Assembly (NCBI RefSeq): GCF_016772415.1
Contig: NZ_JAGSGD010000001.1
Coordinates: forward strand, 1,550,001-1,614,000
From: Phenylobacterium glaciei
GTDB taxonomy: Bacteria; Pseudomonadota; Alphaproteobacteria; Caulobacterales; Caulobacteraceae
Direction: 5' to 3'
DNA length: 64,000 bases
The position numbers and the translations under genes are program-made. Below are positions 34,714-44,348 of the stretch, piece by piece; the stretch's first letter is position 1, and each line of letters begins with the position of its first letter. Under the pieces are notes generated by a model. The model did no database searches and was not told the DNA's origin. It saw nothing but the letters and a program-made list of their open reading frames with translations.

Positions 34714-36003
34714 ATGCTTGAGAGTCCCTTCACCCGGTCCCCGGTGAAAATCGGCGTGATCGGATTGGGTTATGTCGGCCTGCCCCTGGCCGTGGCCCTG
34801 GCCGGACACTATGCGGTCGTAGGTTTCGACATCGGCGCTGAGCGGATCGCCGAGCTGAAGGCCGGCCACGACCGCACCCTGGAGGTCGACGCCGAGGAAC
34901 TGACCGCCGCCGCCAACCTGTCCTTCTCCCTGGACGAGGCGGATCTCGCGGCCTGCAATGTCTTCATCGTCACCGTCCCCACCCCCATTGACCGCCACAA
35001 GCGCCCCGATCTTTCGGCCCTGCTGGCCGCCAGCCGCACGGTGGGCCGCGCCATCTCCAAGGGCGGTGTGGTGATCTACGAATCCACCGTCTATCCGGGC
35101 GCCACCGAAGAGGACTGCGTGCCGGTGGTGGAGCAGGTCTCGGGCCTGACATTCAACTCAGACTTCTTCGCCGGCTACAGCCCCGAGCGCGCCAATCCCG
35201 GCGACCGGGCCCACCGACTGTCCTCGATCATCAAGGTGACCTCGGGCTCGACGCCGGAGGTGGCGGCCTTCGTCGACGCCCTCTACGGCGCGGTGGTGAC
35301 GGCGGGCACCCACTTGGCCAGCTCGATCCGCGTGGCCGAGGCCGCCAAGGTGATCGAGAACACCCAGCGCGACCTGAACATCGCCCTGATCAACGAGTTC
35401 TCGCTGATCTTCAACCGGCTGGGGGTCGACACCCAGGAGGTGCTGGCCGCGGCTGGAACCAAGTGGAACTTCCTGAAGTTCCAGCCGGGCCTGGTGGGCG
35501 GCCACTGTATCGGGGTCGATCCCTACTACCTGACCCACAAAGCGCAAGACGCCGGCTACGACCCGCAGGTGATCCTGGCCGGGCGGCGGATCAATGACGG
35601 CATGGGCGCCTATATCGCCCAGAGCCTGATCAAGACCATGATCCAGCGCGACACCAAGGTGCGCGGGGCGCGGGTTCTGGTGATGGGCCTGACCTTCAAG
35701 GAAAACTGCCCCGACCTGCGCAACACGCGGGTGATCGATATCGTCCGCGAACTGGCCGACTACAATGTGGCCGTCGACGTCTACGATCCCTGGGTCGACG
35801 CCGACGAGACCCAGGCTGAGTACGGCGTCCGTCCGGTCGCCGAGGTGGCCCAAGGCGCCTACGACGCCATCGTGGTGGCCGTCGCCCATTCCGCCTTCCT
35901 GGAGATGGGGCTGCCGGCCATCCGCGCGCTCGGGAAGCCCGGCGCGGTGCTCTATGACGTCAAGTCTGTCTTCCCCAAGGGAGGGGCCGACCTACGACTC
36001 TAG
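34714..36003 (+). CDS. Nucleotide-sugar dehydrogenase (WbpO/TviB type)
   Basis: The product is 429 residues. NAD motif [74 protein letters not shown] and the catalytic Cys in [17 protein letters not shown], ending with [17 protein letters not shown]. This pattern is that of UDP-N-acetylgalactosamine/UDP-N-acetylglucosamine 6-dehydrogenases of the TviB/WbpO branch rather than UDP-glucose dehydrogenase. The product would be a UDP-HexNAc uronic acid for a surface glycan. It ends convergently with the arylesterase gene, the stops overlapping by 4 bases. Confidence 0.92.
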   Translation: MLESPFTRSPVKIGVIGLGYVGLPLAVALAGHYAVVGFDIGAERIAELKAGHDRTLEVDAEELTAAANLSFSLDEADLAACNVFIVTVPTPIDRHKRPDLSALLAASRTVGRAISKGGVVIYESTVYPGATEEDCVPVVEQVSGLTFNSDFFAGYSPERANPGDRAHRLSSIIKVTSGSTPEVAAFVDALYGAVVTAGTHLASSIRVAEAAKVIENTQRDLNIALINEFSLIFNRLGVDTQEVLAAAGTKWNFLKFQPGLVGGHCIGVDPYYLTHKAQDAGYDPQVILAGRRINDGMGAYIAQSLIKTMIQRDTKVRGARVLVMGLTFKENCPDLRNTRVIDIVRELADYNVAVDVYDPWVDADETQAEYGVRPVAEVAQGAYDAIVVAVAHSAFLEMGLPAIRALGKPGAVLYDVKSVFPKGGADLRL

Positions 36004-36602
36004 CCGAGAACCCGGGCGACCACAGGGGCCAGACGCTGGGCGATGATGGCGGCGCCCTTGGCGTTGGGGTGGATGCCGTCGCGCTGGGTCAGGCCTGCGG
36101 CGCCGGCCAGGAGGTTGGGATAGAGGGCGATCCCGTGGGCCTTGGCCACCGCCGGGAAGACGGCGTTGAAGTCCCGCGCATAGCCGCCGCCGATGGCGGG
36201 CGGGGCGGCGAGGCCAGCCAGCAGCACATGGATTTTCCGCGCCTTCAACCGCCGCACGATCGCGTCGAGGTTCGCACGCGTGGTGGCGGGCTTGAGGCCT
36301 TGCAGCAGATCGTTTCCGCCCAGGGCCACGATGCACAGGGTGGTGTCCTTCTGGACGCTGAAGTCCACCCGCGCCAGCCCACCGGCTGTGGTGTCGCCGG
36401 AGACTCCGGCGGGGCGGATGGTTGCGCTTTTTCCCAGCTTGGCGAGCTCGGCCTGTAGCCTCGCGGGGAAGGCGGCCGAAACCGGCAGGCCGAAGCCGGC
36501 GGTGATGGAGTCGCCCAGGATGGTCACCACCGGCCTGCCCGCGGCCAGGGCGGGGAGGGGGGCGGCCAGGGCGGCGACGATCAGCAGGCGGCGGGTCAAC
36601 AT
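36000..36602 (-). CDS. SGNH-family arylesterase/lysophospholipase (TesA-like)
   Basis: The product is 200 residues. Signal peptide [24 protein letters not shown] blocks: [12 protein letters not shown] (nucleophile Ser), the oxyanion Gly in [15 protein letters not shown], and DGIHPNAKG (Asp and His). The length is right for TesA/arylesterase. It should hydrolyse esters or lysophospholipids in the periplasm. It is divergently transcribed from the YbbA-like ATPase gene, with starts 18 bases apart, the same tesA/ybbA/ybbP neighbourhood found in many proteobacteria. Confidence 0.92.
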   Translation of the reverse strand: MLTRRLLIVAALAAPLPALAAGRPVVTILGDSITAGFGLPVSAAFPARLQAELAKLGKSATIRPAGVSGDTTAGGLARVDFSVQKDTTLCIVALGGNDLLQGLKPATTRANLDAIVRRLKARKIHVLLAGLAAPPAIGGGYARDFNAVFPAVAKAHGIALYPNLLAGAAGLTQRDGIHPNAKGAAIIAQRLAPVVARVLG

Positions 36603-36620
36603 GGAGCAGGTGTATCGGTC

Positions 36621-37370
36621 ATGAGTCTGTCCTATTTAAGGGCTCAGCATCACAGCTCAATGGAAGCGGGACCTTACTTGGCGCAGACGACGCAGGCCGG
36701 TGCGCCGGTGGAACTGGACGGGGTGTCGCTGAGCCTGCCGTCGGCGGCGGGGCCGGTGCAGATTCTACGCGACCTGAATTTCCGGGTGGAGTCGGGCGAA
36801 CGGGTGGCGGTGACCGGGCCCTCGGGCTCGGGCAAGTCGTCGCTGATCTCGGTGGCCGCGGGGCTGGAGCTGCCCACCGCCGGAGCCGTGCGCCTGTTTG
36901 GCCAGGACCTGTCCAAGCTGGACGAGGACGGCCGCGCGCGTCTGCGGCGGGGCAGGGTGTCCCTGGTCTTCCAGTCCTTCCACCTGCTGCCCAACATGAC
37001 GGCGGTGGAGAACATCGCCGCCCCCCTGGAGATCGCCGGGCGCCGTGACGCCGCCGAGGTGGCGCGCGCCTGGCTGGACCGGGTGGGGCTGGCGGCGCGG
37101 GGACGGCACTATCCGCACCAGCTGTCCGGCGGCGAGCAGCAACGCATCGCGCTGGCCCGGGCTCTGGCGCCCCGGCCCGCCCTGCTGTTCGCCGACGAGC
37201 CCACCGGCAATCTCGACGCCGCCAACGCCGCCCTGGTGGCTGACCTGATGTTCGACCTGGTGGTGGAGACCGGCGCGGCCCTGGTGCTGGTGACCCACGA
37301 CGCGGTCCTGGCCAAGCGCGCCGACCGCCAAGTGGTGTTGGGCGACGGGCGGACGGTCGCCGCCGCATGA
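36621..37370 (+). CDS. ABC transporter ATP-binding protein (YbbA/LolD-like)
   Basis: The product is 249 residues. Walker A VTGPSGSGKSSL, Q-loop FQSFHLLPNMTAVENI, signature LSGGEQQRIALARAL, Walker B LLFADEPTGNLD and the switch His in VLVTHD. It belongs to the MacB/LolD/YbbA group. The stop overlaps the permease start (ATGA). An internal ATG at 36660 is an alternative start. The divergently encoded TesA-like enzyme supports the YbbA assignment; in such pairs the transporter is thought to move lipid-like or hydrophobic products, though the substrate is unproven. Confidence 0.93.
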   Translation: MSLSYLRAQHHSSMEAGPYLAQTTQAGAPVELDGVSLSLPSAAGPVQILRDLNFRVESGERVAVTGPSGSGKSSLISVAAGLELPTAGAVRLFGQDLSKLDEDGRARLRRGRVSLVFQSFHLLPNMTAVENIAAPLEIAGRRDAAEVARAWLDRVGLAARGRHYPHQLSGGEQQRIALARALAPRPALLFADEPTGNLDAANAALVADLMFDLVVETGAALVLVTHDAVLAKRADRQVVLGDGRTVAAA

Positions 37371-39886
37371 GTCCCCTGGCCTGGAGGTTCGCCGTTCGGG
37401 AATTGCGGGGCGGGGTGCGCGGCTTCCGCATCTTCCTGGCCTGCCTGGCCCTGGGCGTGGCGGCCATCGCCGCGGCCGGCTCGACGGCGGAGGCGTTCCG
37501 GCAGGGGCTGGCGGGGCAGGCGCGCGAGATCCTCGGCGGTGACCTTGCCGCGACCCTGGAGCAACGCCGCTTCACTCCGATGGAGCGGGCCGCGATCTCG
37601 AAAATGGGCCAGGTCTCTTGGGCGGTCAGCGCCCGGGCCATGGCCGAGGCCCCGTCCGGTGAGCGCCGGCTGGTGGAGCTGCGCGGCGTCAGCGGCGACT
37701 ATCCCCTGGCGGGCAAGGTGGAATTGCAGGGGGCGAAGTCCCTGGCCGACGCCCTGCGGTCCGTGGGCGGCGTGCCCGGCGCGGTGGTGGAACAGGCCCT
37801 GCTGGATCGGCTGGGCCTGAAGCTGGGCGACCGGATACTTGTGGGCAATACCCCAATGATCGCCCGCGCCGTCCTGGTGCAGGAGCCGGACCGGCTGTCG
37901 CGGGGCTTCGCCCTGGGTCCTCGTGTGCTCACGCGGCTGCAGGTGGTGGAGGAGGGGGGCTTCCTTGCGCCAGGTCTGCCGTTCGGCGAGACCGCGCGGA
38001 TCGCTCTGCCGGCGGGCGCGGACACCGCGCCGGCCGCGAAACAACTCACCAAGGCGCTCAAGGGCGCCGAGGCTCGGGTCCGCCAGCGGGACGAGGCGGC
38101 GCCGGGGTTGCGCAGGCTGATCGAACAACTCGAATACTTCCTGGGCTTCATCGGCCTGGCCTCCCTGGTGGCCGGCGGGCTCGGCGTGCACGGGGCGGTC
38201 TCGGCCTTCCTGGAGCAGCGCAAGCCGGTGATCGCGGTGCTGAAGGCGCTGGGCGCCGAAGGGCCCCTGGTGCGCAATCTCTACCTGATCCAGATCGGCG
38301 CCCTGGCGCTGCTGGGGGTGGCCATCGGCCTGGCGATCGGCGCGGCGGCCCCCCTGGTGTTGGGCGCTCTGGTGGCCAAGGACCTGCCGATCCCGGCGCT
38401 GTTCGGGATCTATCCCCTGCCGCTGTTGAAGGCCGGCGCCTTCGGGCTGCTGTCGGCGGCGGCCTTCGCGCTCGGCCCCCTGGCGCGGGCGCGGCTGACC
38501 TCGCCGGCCACCCTGTTCCGCCATGACCTGCCGACCCGGTTTGCCTGGGGGATCGAGATCGTCGGGGCGGGCCTGGCGGCCTGCGCGCTCGCCGCCCTGG
38601 CGGTGGCGACCGCGCCGACGCCGCTGGCCGCCGCGATCATGATCGCCGGCGTGGTGGTGGCCTTCGCCATCCTGTGGGCGCTCGGCCTCGGCGGCGCCTG
38701 GCTGGCGGGACGAGCCCGGATCGGGGCGAGGGGATCTCTTCGGATCGCGCTGGCCAGTCTGGCGGGGCCGCGCTCGGCCGCCCGCACCGCCGCGCCCGCC
38801 ATCGGCCTCGGCGTCGCCCTGCTGGCCGCCGTCGTATTGATCCAGTCGAGCCTGCTGCGCCAGGTGGCCGAGGTTGCGCCCCGCACGGCGCCGGCCCTGG
38901 TGTTCACCGAGATTCCCGGCGACCGGGTTACGGCCTTCGACGCCGCCCTCACCAAGGCGTTCGGTGTCCCACTCACCGTCGACAACTACCTGCGCGCGCC
39001 CTTCGCCACCGGCCGCATCAGCCAGATCAACGGTAAGGCCGTAGTGGCGAGCCAGATCGCGCGGTCCGAACGCTGGGCCTATGACAACGACATCTCGCTC
39101 TCGGCTATCGGCGCCGAGCCACCCGCCGCCGGGATCGTCGAGGGCCACTGGTGGCCCTCGAACTATGCGGGCCCGCCGCTGCTGGCCATGGAGGCCGAGG
39201 TCGCCAAGGCCGGTGGCCTGAAACTGGGGGACAGCGTCACCCTCTCGGTCCTGGGTCGCGACATCGAGGCGAAGGTCGCGGTGCTGCGCAAGGTGGACTT
39301 CGGCGGCTTCGGCGCGAGCTTCCCCCTGGTGCTGGACCCCGCGGCCCTGGAGGGCGCCAACCTGCGCCACGTGGCGATCGCCAAGGCCAGCAAGGCGCAG
39401 GAGGCCGCGGCGACCCGGGCCCTGGGCGTGGACTTCGCCGAGGTCAACGTCATCTCGGTGCGCGAGCAGCTGGAGGCGGCCACCGAGCTGTTCGGTCGGT
39501 TGGCCCTGGCGATCCGGGGCGCGGCGGGTGTGGCCGCTCTGGCCGGGCTGCTGGTCCTGGCCGGAGCCATCGCCGCCGGCGCCCAGTCGCGCATGCGGGA
39601 GGCCGCGATCCTTAAGGTGCTGGGCGCCTCGCGGGGGCAGATCCTAAGTGTCTACGTCCTGGAATACGGCGCCGTCGGCGTGGTGGCCGGAGCGGCCGGC
39701 GTGGCCCTCGGCTGCGCCGCGGCGTGGCCGGTGGTGACAAAGGTGTTCCAGGCCCACTGGAGCGTGGACTGGACCGGGATCGCGGCCCTGGTGGGCGGCG
39801 CGGCCCTCCTGGCGGCGCTCGGCGGTCTGGCGGCGTCGCTTCAGGCCCTGTCCCGCCGGCCCGCCCCGGCGCTCCGCAGCGAATAG
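37367..39886 (+). CDS. FtsX-family ABC permease (YbbP-like)
   Basis: The product is 839 residues. N-terminal helix (FRIFLACLALGVAAIAAAGS), a large periplasmic domain (residues about 45-240), and membrane blocks FLGFIGLASLVAGGLGVHGA, ALLGVAIGLAIGAAAPLVLG and AFGLLSAAAFALGPLARARL. A second module has LGVALLAAVVLIQSS, another periplasmic domain, and a terminal FtsX set including MREAAILKVLGASRGQIL and VGVVAGAAGVALGCAAAWPV. Two FtsX modules and this length match YbbP. It forms the membrane part of the transporter with the overlapping ATPase gene. Confidence 0.93.
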   Translation: MSPLAWRFAVRELRGGVRGFRIFLACLALGVAAIAAAGSTAEAFRQGLAGQAREILGGDLAATLEQRRFTPMERAAISKMGQVSWAVSARAMAEAPSGERRLVELRGVSGDYPLAGKVELQGAKSLADALRSVGGVPGAVVEQALLDRLGLKLGDRILVGNTPMIARAVLVQEPDRLSRGFALGPRVLTRLQVVEEGGFLAPGLPFGETARIALPAGADTAPAAKQLTKALKGAEARVRQRDEAAPGLRRLIEQLEYFLGFIGLASLVAGGLGVHGAVSAFLEQRKPVIAVLKALGAEGPLVRNLYLIQIGALALLGVAIGLAIGAAAPLVLGALVAKDLPIPALFGIYPLPLLKAGAFGLLSAAAFALGPLARARLTSPATLFRHDLPTRFAWGIEIVGAGLAACALAALAVATAPTPLAAAIMIAGVVVAFAILWALGLGGAWLAGRARIGARGSLRIALASLAGPRSAARTAAPAIGLGVALLAAVVLIQSSLLRQVAEVAPRTAPALVFTEIPGDRVTAFDAALTKAFGVPLTVDNYLRAPFATGRISQINGKAVVASQIARSERWAYDNDISLSAIGAEPPAAGIVEGHWWPSNYAGPPLLAMEAEVAKAGGLKLGDSVTLSVLGRDIEAKVAVLRKVDFGGFGASFPLVLDPAALEGANLRHVAIAKASKAQEAAATRALGVDFAEVNVISVREQLEAATELFGRLALAIRGAAGVAALAGLLVLAGAIAAGAQSRMREAAILKVLGASRGQILSVYVLEYGAVGVVAGAAGVALGCAAAWPVVTKVFQAHWSVDWTGIAALVGGAALLAALGGLAASLQALSRRPAPALRSE

Positions 39887-40054
39887 GCGCCGCGCAGTAC
39901 ACTGAAACAGTCGTGCACTGAACGTCTCAATGATGGGGTGTGACGTCATCTCCGTCGACGTTACGGCGGTTTCTGCTTAGCATAGTGGTCATGACTATTT
40001 GAGATCGCTATTCTTTATCTCAAAAGAAACCACAGGTTGCGCTAAGCCACGCCC

Positions 40055-40612
40055 ATGGAAACGATAGAGTCCGCACAGCACGCCCTGACCCTCTTGAAGG
40101 TCTATGACCTGTATCTGGATCTCTGGAAGCGCGAGAACGGTCCTGACAACCGCGGCCTGGCGCGGCAGATCGCCGTGGTCGCCCTCGTGACCCGCCGGCA
40201 GCTGGGGCTCAGCGCCCACGACGCGCTGCCGCTGTCGGTCCTGGCCTTCCGCAAGAGCGTGGACGTGACGCCCGGCGCGTTCCGGAAATCCCATTCCCAC
40301 GCCCGCGCCCTGTTGGACCACGGCACGGTGGGAGGCCTTCCGATCTGGCAACTGGTGTCCCAGATCGACGTCAATCATGAGCAGCTTCTGCCCAAGGTCG
40401 ACGCCCTGGTGCAGAAGATGAACCTGCCCGCCGCCCTGGCGGCGCGGGCCGCCCTGCTGGGGGGAACCCGCGGCGGTCGTCCGGTGACCAACGGGCGCGC
40501 CCACGTTCTCGAAGGCGTCATGGGCCTGCTGGCGAAGGTCGCCCGAGGTGACGCCGGCGCCAGCGTGGAACTAGACGCCATCTCCGAACTGATCAGCCAA
40601 CGCACGGCCTGA
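40055..40612 (+). CDS. Uncharacterised protein, 185 residues
   Basis: Not recognised. It is a soluble, helix-rich protein without a signal peptide: ALTLLKVYDLYLDLWKREN, VDVTPGAFRKSHSHARALLD, LVSQIDVNHEQLLPKVDALV. Strong GC-rich codon bias supports a real gene. No ribosome binding site is obvious before the ATG. It stands alone between the ABC exporter and a large TonB receptor, with about 170 and 370 non-coding bases on the two sides. Confidence 0.6.
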   Translation: METIESAQHALTLLKVYDLYLDLWKRENGPDNRGLARQIAVVALVTRRQLGLSAHDALPLSVLAFRKSVDVTPGAFRKSHSHARALLDHGTVGGLPIWQLVSQIDVNHEQLLPKVDALVQKMNLPAALAARAALLGGTRGGRPVTNGRAHVLEGVMGLLAKVARGDAGASVELDAISELISQRTA

Positions 40613-40979
40613 CGGGCTCCCAGCCGGTCAAGACTATCTCGGATTGTTATCAACACCACCAGGAATGGTCACTGATGGTCTTCATATTGTGACGTCACAA
40701 CCCGATAACGCGCGTCCTGTCTTTGGAGCCCCGCGCCGAAAAATTGGGTCAGATGCGACGAGGCGAGGGTAAAATTCGCTCCGGGATAGCCTCAAGACAG
40801 GCCGGGGCGTGGCGATAATGTGACAGAACGGGGTCAAACACATGTGCGATATGTTTCGAAGATTGACCCCGTAACATCCGAGACGCCTTAGTCTCGGCAG
40901 TGGGATTTTTCGAAATCCGATTCTGGGGAGCGTGCCTCGAAGGTCGCTTGGACCTGTCGAGCCGCTGGAGGACTTAATC
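40613..40979. promoter_or_regulatory. Leader of the large TonB receptor with nested inverted repeats
   Basis: This 367-base stretch has no gene but three inverted pairs. ACGGGGTCAA (40828-40837) pairs with TTGACCCCGT (40863-40872). CCGAGAC then pairs with GTCTCGG (about 40879-40898), and GGATTT (40903-40908) with AAATCC (40913-40918). GGAGGA ends nine bases before the TTG start. The TTGACC in the second arm could serve as a -35 box. These are likely operator or leader structures for the receptor gene. Confidence 0.5.
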
Positions 40980-43900
40980 TTGAAAGCTGACTCAATGCGG
41001 TCGCGCCTGTTGGCGTCGACCATGATCTGCGGTGCGGCCTTCGCCACCGCCGGCGCGGCCTACGCGCAAAGCAACGAAGTGACCGAAGTCGTCGTCACCG
41101 GTTCGCGGATCGTCCGTCAGGACTACGTGGCCAACAGCCCGATCTCGACCGTGACCGGCGATCAGACGGTGGCGAATGCGGACATCACGCTCGACACCTA
41201 TCTGAACACTCTGCCGCAGGTGAACCCGTCCGGAACCACCACCTCCAACAACCCCGGCAACGGCGGCCAGTCCAACATCAACCTTCGCGGCCTCGGCTCG
41301 AACCGCAACGTCGTGCTGATCGACGGCCGTCGTCCGATGGTGTCGGCCAACGACCTGACGGTCGACCTGAACACCATTCCGCAGGCCCTGATCGAGAGCA
41401 TCGAAGTCATCACCGGCGGCGCCGGTGCGACCTACGGCGCCGACGCCATCTCGGGCGCGGTCAACGTCAAGCTGAAGCGCAACTTCGAAGGCGTCGACAT
41501 CCGCGCCAACTACTCGAACTCCACCGAGTTCTGGGACGCTGAAGAGTACCAACTGTCGGCTGCCATCGGCGGCAACTTCGCCGACGGCAAGGGCAACGCG
41601 GTGTTCGGCTTCGACCGTTCGTACCGTGAAGCGATGATCAAGTCGCAGCGTTCGTTCTCGCAGAACGCCACCTCCACCACCTCCTTCCTGCCGGAAGGCG
41701 CCCTGTTCTGGGGTAACGCCAACGCCCCGACCAAGGCTGCCCTGGACGGCATCTTCGCCACCTATGGCGTCGCTTCGACGAAGACCTCGCTGACCTCGGG
41801 GACCATCGGTTTCAACCAGAACGGCTCGCTGTTCTACAAGGGGATCTTCAACAACCCCCTCGATGTGCAGCACTTCACCTATCCGATCGACGGCAAGGTG
41901 AACCAAAGCCTGTACCCCGACCTGTACAGCTACAACTTCGACTTCGTGAACATCCTGACCCTGCCGCTCGACCGGTACTCCTTCATGACGAAGGTGAACT
42001 ACGAGCTGGACAACGGGATCGAGTTCTTCGCCTCCGGCGGCTGGACCGAATACACCGCCGCCACCGCCTTGGCTCCGACCCCGTTCCCCACCGTCAACAC
42101 CCGCAACCCGAGCACCGCCCGGACGCAGGACGTGATCTCCAACCTGGTGACCCCGGGCCAACAGATCGCCCAGCAGCTGGTCGTGCCGACTACGAACCCC
42201 TTCATCCCGGCCGATCTGCGCACCCTGCTCAATAGCCGCACCGGCGATGACCCGGCGCTGGTCGGAGCCGGGGCCACCGAGCCCTTCCGGATGCGCCAGC
42301 GCACCCTGGACATCGGTCTGCGTCAGTCGAGTTACGACAACACGGTCGTCCAGTTCCTGGCTGGCATGAAGGGCCCGATCGGCGACACCGGCTTCAACTT
42401 CGAAGTCTCTGTCTCCGAAGGCCGCACCACGATCACCCAGACCCAAGCCGGCAATGTGCAGACCCAGAAGCTGCAGACCCTGATCGAAGCGGCCGACGGT
42501 GGCGCCAGCATCTGCGCCGGCGGCTTCAACATCTTCGGACGCCAGCCGATCTCGGCCGCCTGCCAGCAGTACCTGGCCGTCGCCACCTCGCTGTCGACCA
42601 AGATGACCCAGCAGATCGCCCAGGGCTTTGTGACCGGCAAGATCGCCGAGCTCCCGGCCGGCGACATGCAGATCGTGCTCGGCGCTGAATATCGTGGCTT
42701 CGAGTACAACTTCGATCCGGGCGCCGCCTCGGGCCCGATCTCGGGCTTCAGCAACCAGAACCCCGACAAGGGCACCAACTCCTTCAAGGACCTGTTCGGC
42801 GAACTCGCCATTCCGGTCATCAAGGACCAGCCCCTGATCAAGAGCCTGGAAATCGACCTGGGCGTTCGCTACTCCAAGAACGAGTTCGCCGACAAGATCG
42901 CCGGCAACAGCGTCCAGCTGGATGGCGTCTACGCCTACAAGGCCGAGGTCAACTGGGAGGTCAACGACCTGCTGCGGGCCCGCGCCTCTTACCAGCGCTC
43001 CGTCCGGGCTCCGAACTTCTCGGAACTGTTCTCCGGTGGCGGCAACTCGCCGCAGTACTTCGACCCCTGCTCGGTCACGACCCAGGCGCGGACCGGGGCC
43101 AGTGCGGCTCAGATCACCGCGCTCTGCCGCACGGCCGGCTTCAACGGCGGTGTGTCGTCCACCGCGATCGGCACCTTCGTGCAGACCCCCGGTTCGCAGA
43201 TCGGTGTGGACGTTCTGGGCAACAAGGCCCTGAAGCCGGAAGAGGGCACCACCCTCACCGCCGGCTTGGTCTGGAAGTCGCCGTGGGAAAACCAGTGGCT
43301 GTCGCGCCTGCAAGGCTCGGTGGACTACTATAATATCAAGATCGACAAGGCGATCCTGACCCCGACCCCCAACCAGATCGTGGCCGCCTGCTATAACTAC
43401 TATGGCACCAACCCGACCTTCAGCCCGACCAACGTCAACTGCGACGGCATCCTGCGGACCGGCGGCGACATCCTGTTCGTCTACGATCCGAACAACGGCT
43501 ACGCCGAGTTCACCGCCTCCAACGGCGGCCACCAGAAGACCAGCGGCATCGACATCCAGTTCGACTACGGCTTCGACCTGGAATGGCTGGGCGCCCCGTC
43601 GTCCTGGGGTTCGGTCCGCATGGGCGCGGTCCTGACCCACGTGATCGAGTTCAAGCAACAGGATCCCTTCACCGGATCCAAGGAACTCGATTTCGCCGGC
43701 ACCGTCTCGTACTTCGGCTCCGGCCTCGGCACGAGCTTCCCGGACTGGAAGGCCACCATCAACACCAACTGGACTGTTGGTGACCTGAAGGTTGACGCCC
43801 GGGCCCGCTACATCAGCTCGATGGAAAACCGTCTGAACATCGAGTTCCCGGGCGAGACCCAGTTCACGGGTCCTGGTTCGGTCTGGTACTTCGACCTGTC

Positions 43901-44066
43901 GGGCACCTACGCCCTGACCGACAATGTCGAGTTCCGCCTCGGCGTGAACAACGTCTTCAACAAGGAAGCCGAAACCTACAAGCCCAACGTCCAGTCGGGC
44001 ACCGACCCCTCCACCTACGACGTCGTGGGTCGCCGGGTGTTCGGCGGCGTGAAGCTGCGCTTCTAA
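40980..44066 (+). CDS. Large TonB-dependent receptor
   Basis: 1028 residues if translation starts at TTG 40980, chosen because GGAGGA lies at correct spacing and it adds a Lys to the signal peptide; ATG at 40995 is the alternative. Signal peptide RLLASTMICGAAFATAGAAYAQ, then TEVVVTGSRIVRQDYVANSP, plug blocks NLRGLGSNRNVVLIDGRRPM and IESIEVITGGAGATYGADAI. A long barrel rich in Asn, Tyr and Phe follows, ending GRRVFGGVKLRF. Codon usage is very strongly biased, suggesting high expression. This size class with TGSRI and NLRGLG is common in Caulobacterales and is often linked to oligosaccharide or peptide uptake; the ligand here is unknown. Confidence 0.92.
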   Translation: MKADSMRSRLLASTMICGAAFATAGAAYAQSNEVTEVVVTGSRIVRQDYVANSPISTVTGDQTVANADITLDTYLNTLPQVNPSGTTTSNNPGNGGQSNINLRGLGSNRNVVLIDGRRPMVSANDLTVDLNTIPQALIESIEVITGGAGATYGADAISGAVNVKLKRNFEGVDIRANYSNSTEFWDAEEYQLSAAIGGNFADGKGNAVFGFDRSYREAMIKSQRSFSQNATSTTSFLPEGALFWGNANAPTKAALDGIFATYGVASTKTSLTSGTIGFNQNGSLFYKGIFNNPLDVQHFTYPIDGKVNQSLYPDLYSYNFDFVNILTLPLDRYSFMTKVNYELDNGIEFFASGGWTEYTAATALAPTPFPTVNTRNPSTARTQDVISNLVTPGQQIAQQLVVPTTNPFIPADLRTLLNSRTGDDPALVGAGATEPFRMRQRTLDIGLRQSSYDNTVVQFLAGMKGPIGDTGFNFEVSVSEGRTTITQTQAGNVQTQKLQTLIEAADGGASICAGGFNIFGRQPISAACQQYLAVATSLSTKMTQQIAQGFVTGKIAELPAGDMQIVLGAEYRGFEYNFDPGAASGPISGFSNQNPDKGTNSFKDLFGELAIPVIKDQPLIKSLEIDLGVRYSKNEFADKIAGNSVQLDGVYAYKAEVNWEVNDLLRARASYQRSVRAPNFSELFSGGGNSPQYFDPCSVTTQARTGASAAQITALCRTAGFNGGVSSTAIGTFVQTPGSQIGVDVLGNKALKPEEGTTLTAGLVWKSPWENQWLSRLQGSVDYYNIKIDKAILTPTPNQIVAACYNYYGTNPTFSPTNVNCDGILRTGGDILFVYDPNNGYAEFTASNGGHQKTSGIDIQFDYGFDLEWLGAPSSWGSVRMGAVLTHVIEFKQQDPFTGSKELDFAGTVSYFGSGLGTSFPDWKATINTNWTVGDLKVDARARYISSMENRLNIEFPGETQFTGPGSVWYFDLSGTYALTDNVEFRLGVNNVFNKEAETYKPNVQSGTDPSTYDVVGRRVFGGVKLRF

Positions 44067-44090
44067 GCCTGATCTAGACCAACGAAATGG

Positions 44091-44122
44091 GGGCGGCGGA
44101 CTTTAAGTCCGCCGCCCTTTTT
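44091..44122 (+). terminator. Rho-independent terminator of the large TonB receptor
   Basis: GGGCGGCGGACTT and AAGTCCGCCGCCC form a near-perfect stem, immediately followed by TTTTT. It starts 24 bases after the stop codon. Confidence 0.93.
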
Positions 44123-44140
44123 CGTGCGCGACACTCCAGG

Positions 44141-44270
44141 AACGTCATCCTCCGGCTTGTCCCGAGGATCCATGATCTCCGACTTCCCACAGGGCGAGCG
44201 AACGGCGCCGCGGCGCTCAACGTCCGCCGGGGCGTCTATGGCTCCTCGGGACAAGCCCGAGGATGACGTT
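44141..44270. repeat. 28-bp inverted repeat pair (AACGTCATCCTC element)
   Basis: The left arm 44141-44168 and right arm 44243-44270 are reverse complements at 27 of 28 positions, each with the core GGCTTGTCCCGAGGA or its complement. The 74-base interior has no gene. The arm sequence resembles dispersed extragenic palindromes of alphaproteobacteria. Confidence 0.85.
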
Positions 44271-44348
44271 CAATGGGGCGCAGGCGCGCGCGTTCAAGAA
44301 GTCTCGAACCGGCCGCTCTCCGCGGCTGATGAGGAGGGAGTCGCGCCC

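Noticed and set aside
37109..39370. Long open minus-strand frame opposite the ABC permease
   Set aside because: Low-complexity Gln/Gly/Arg-rich translation antisense to a clear FtsX-type permease.
40992..43658. Long open minus-strand frame (888 codons) opposite the large TonB receptor
   Set aside because: It mirrors the codon bias of the receptor; the translation is Val/Gly/Ala/Asp/His-rich with no family motif or ribosome binding site.
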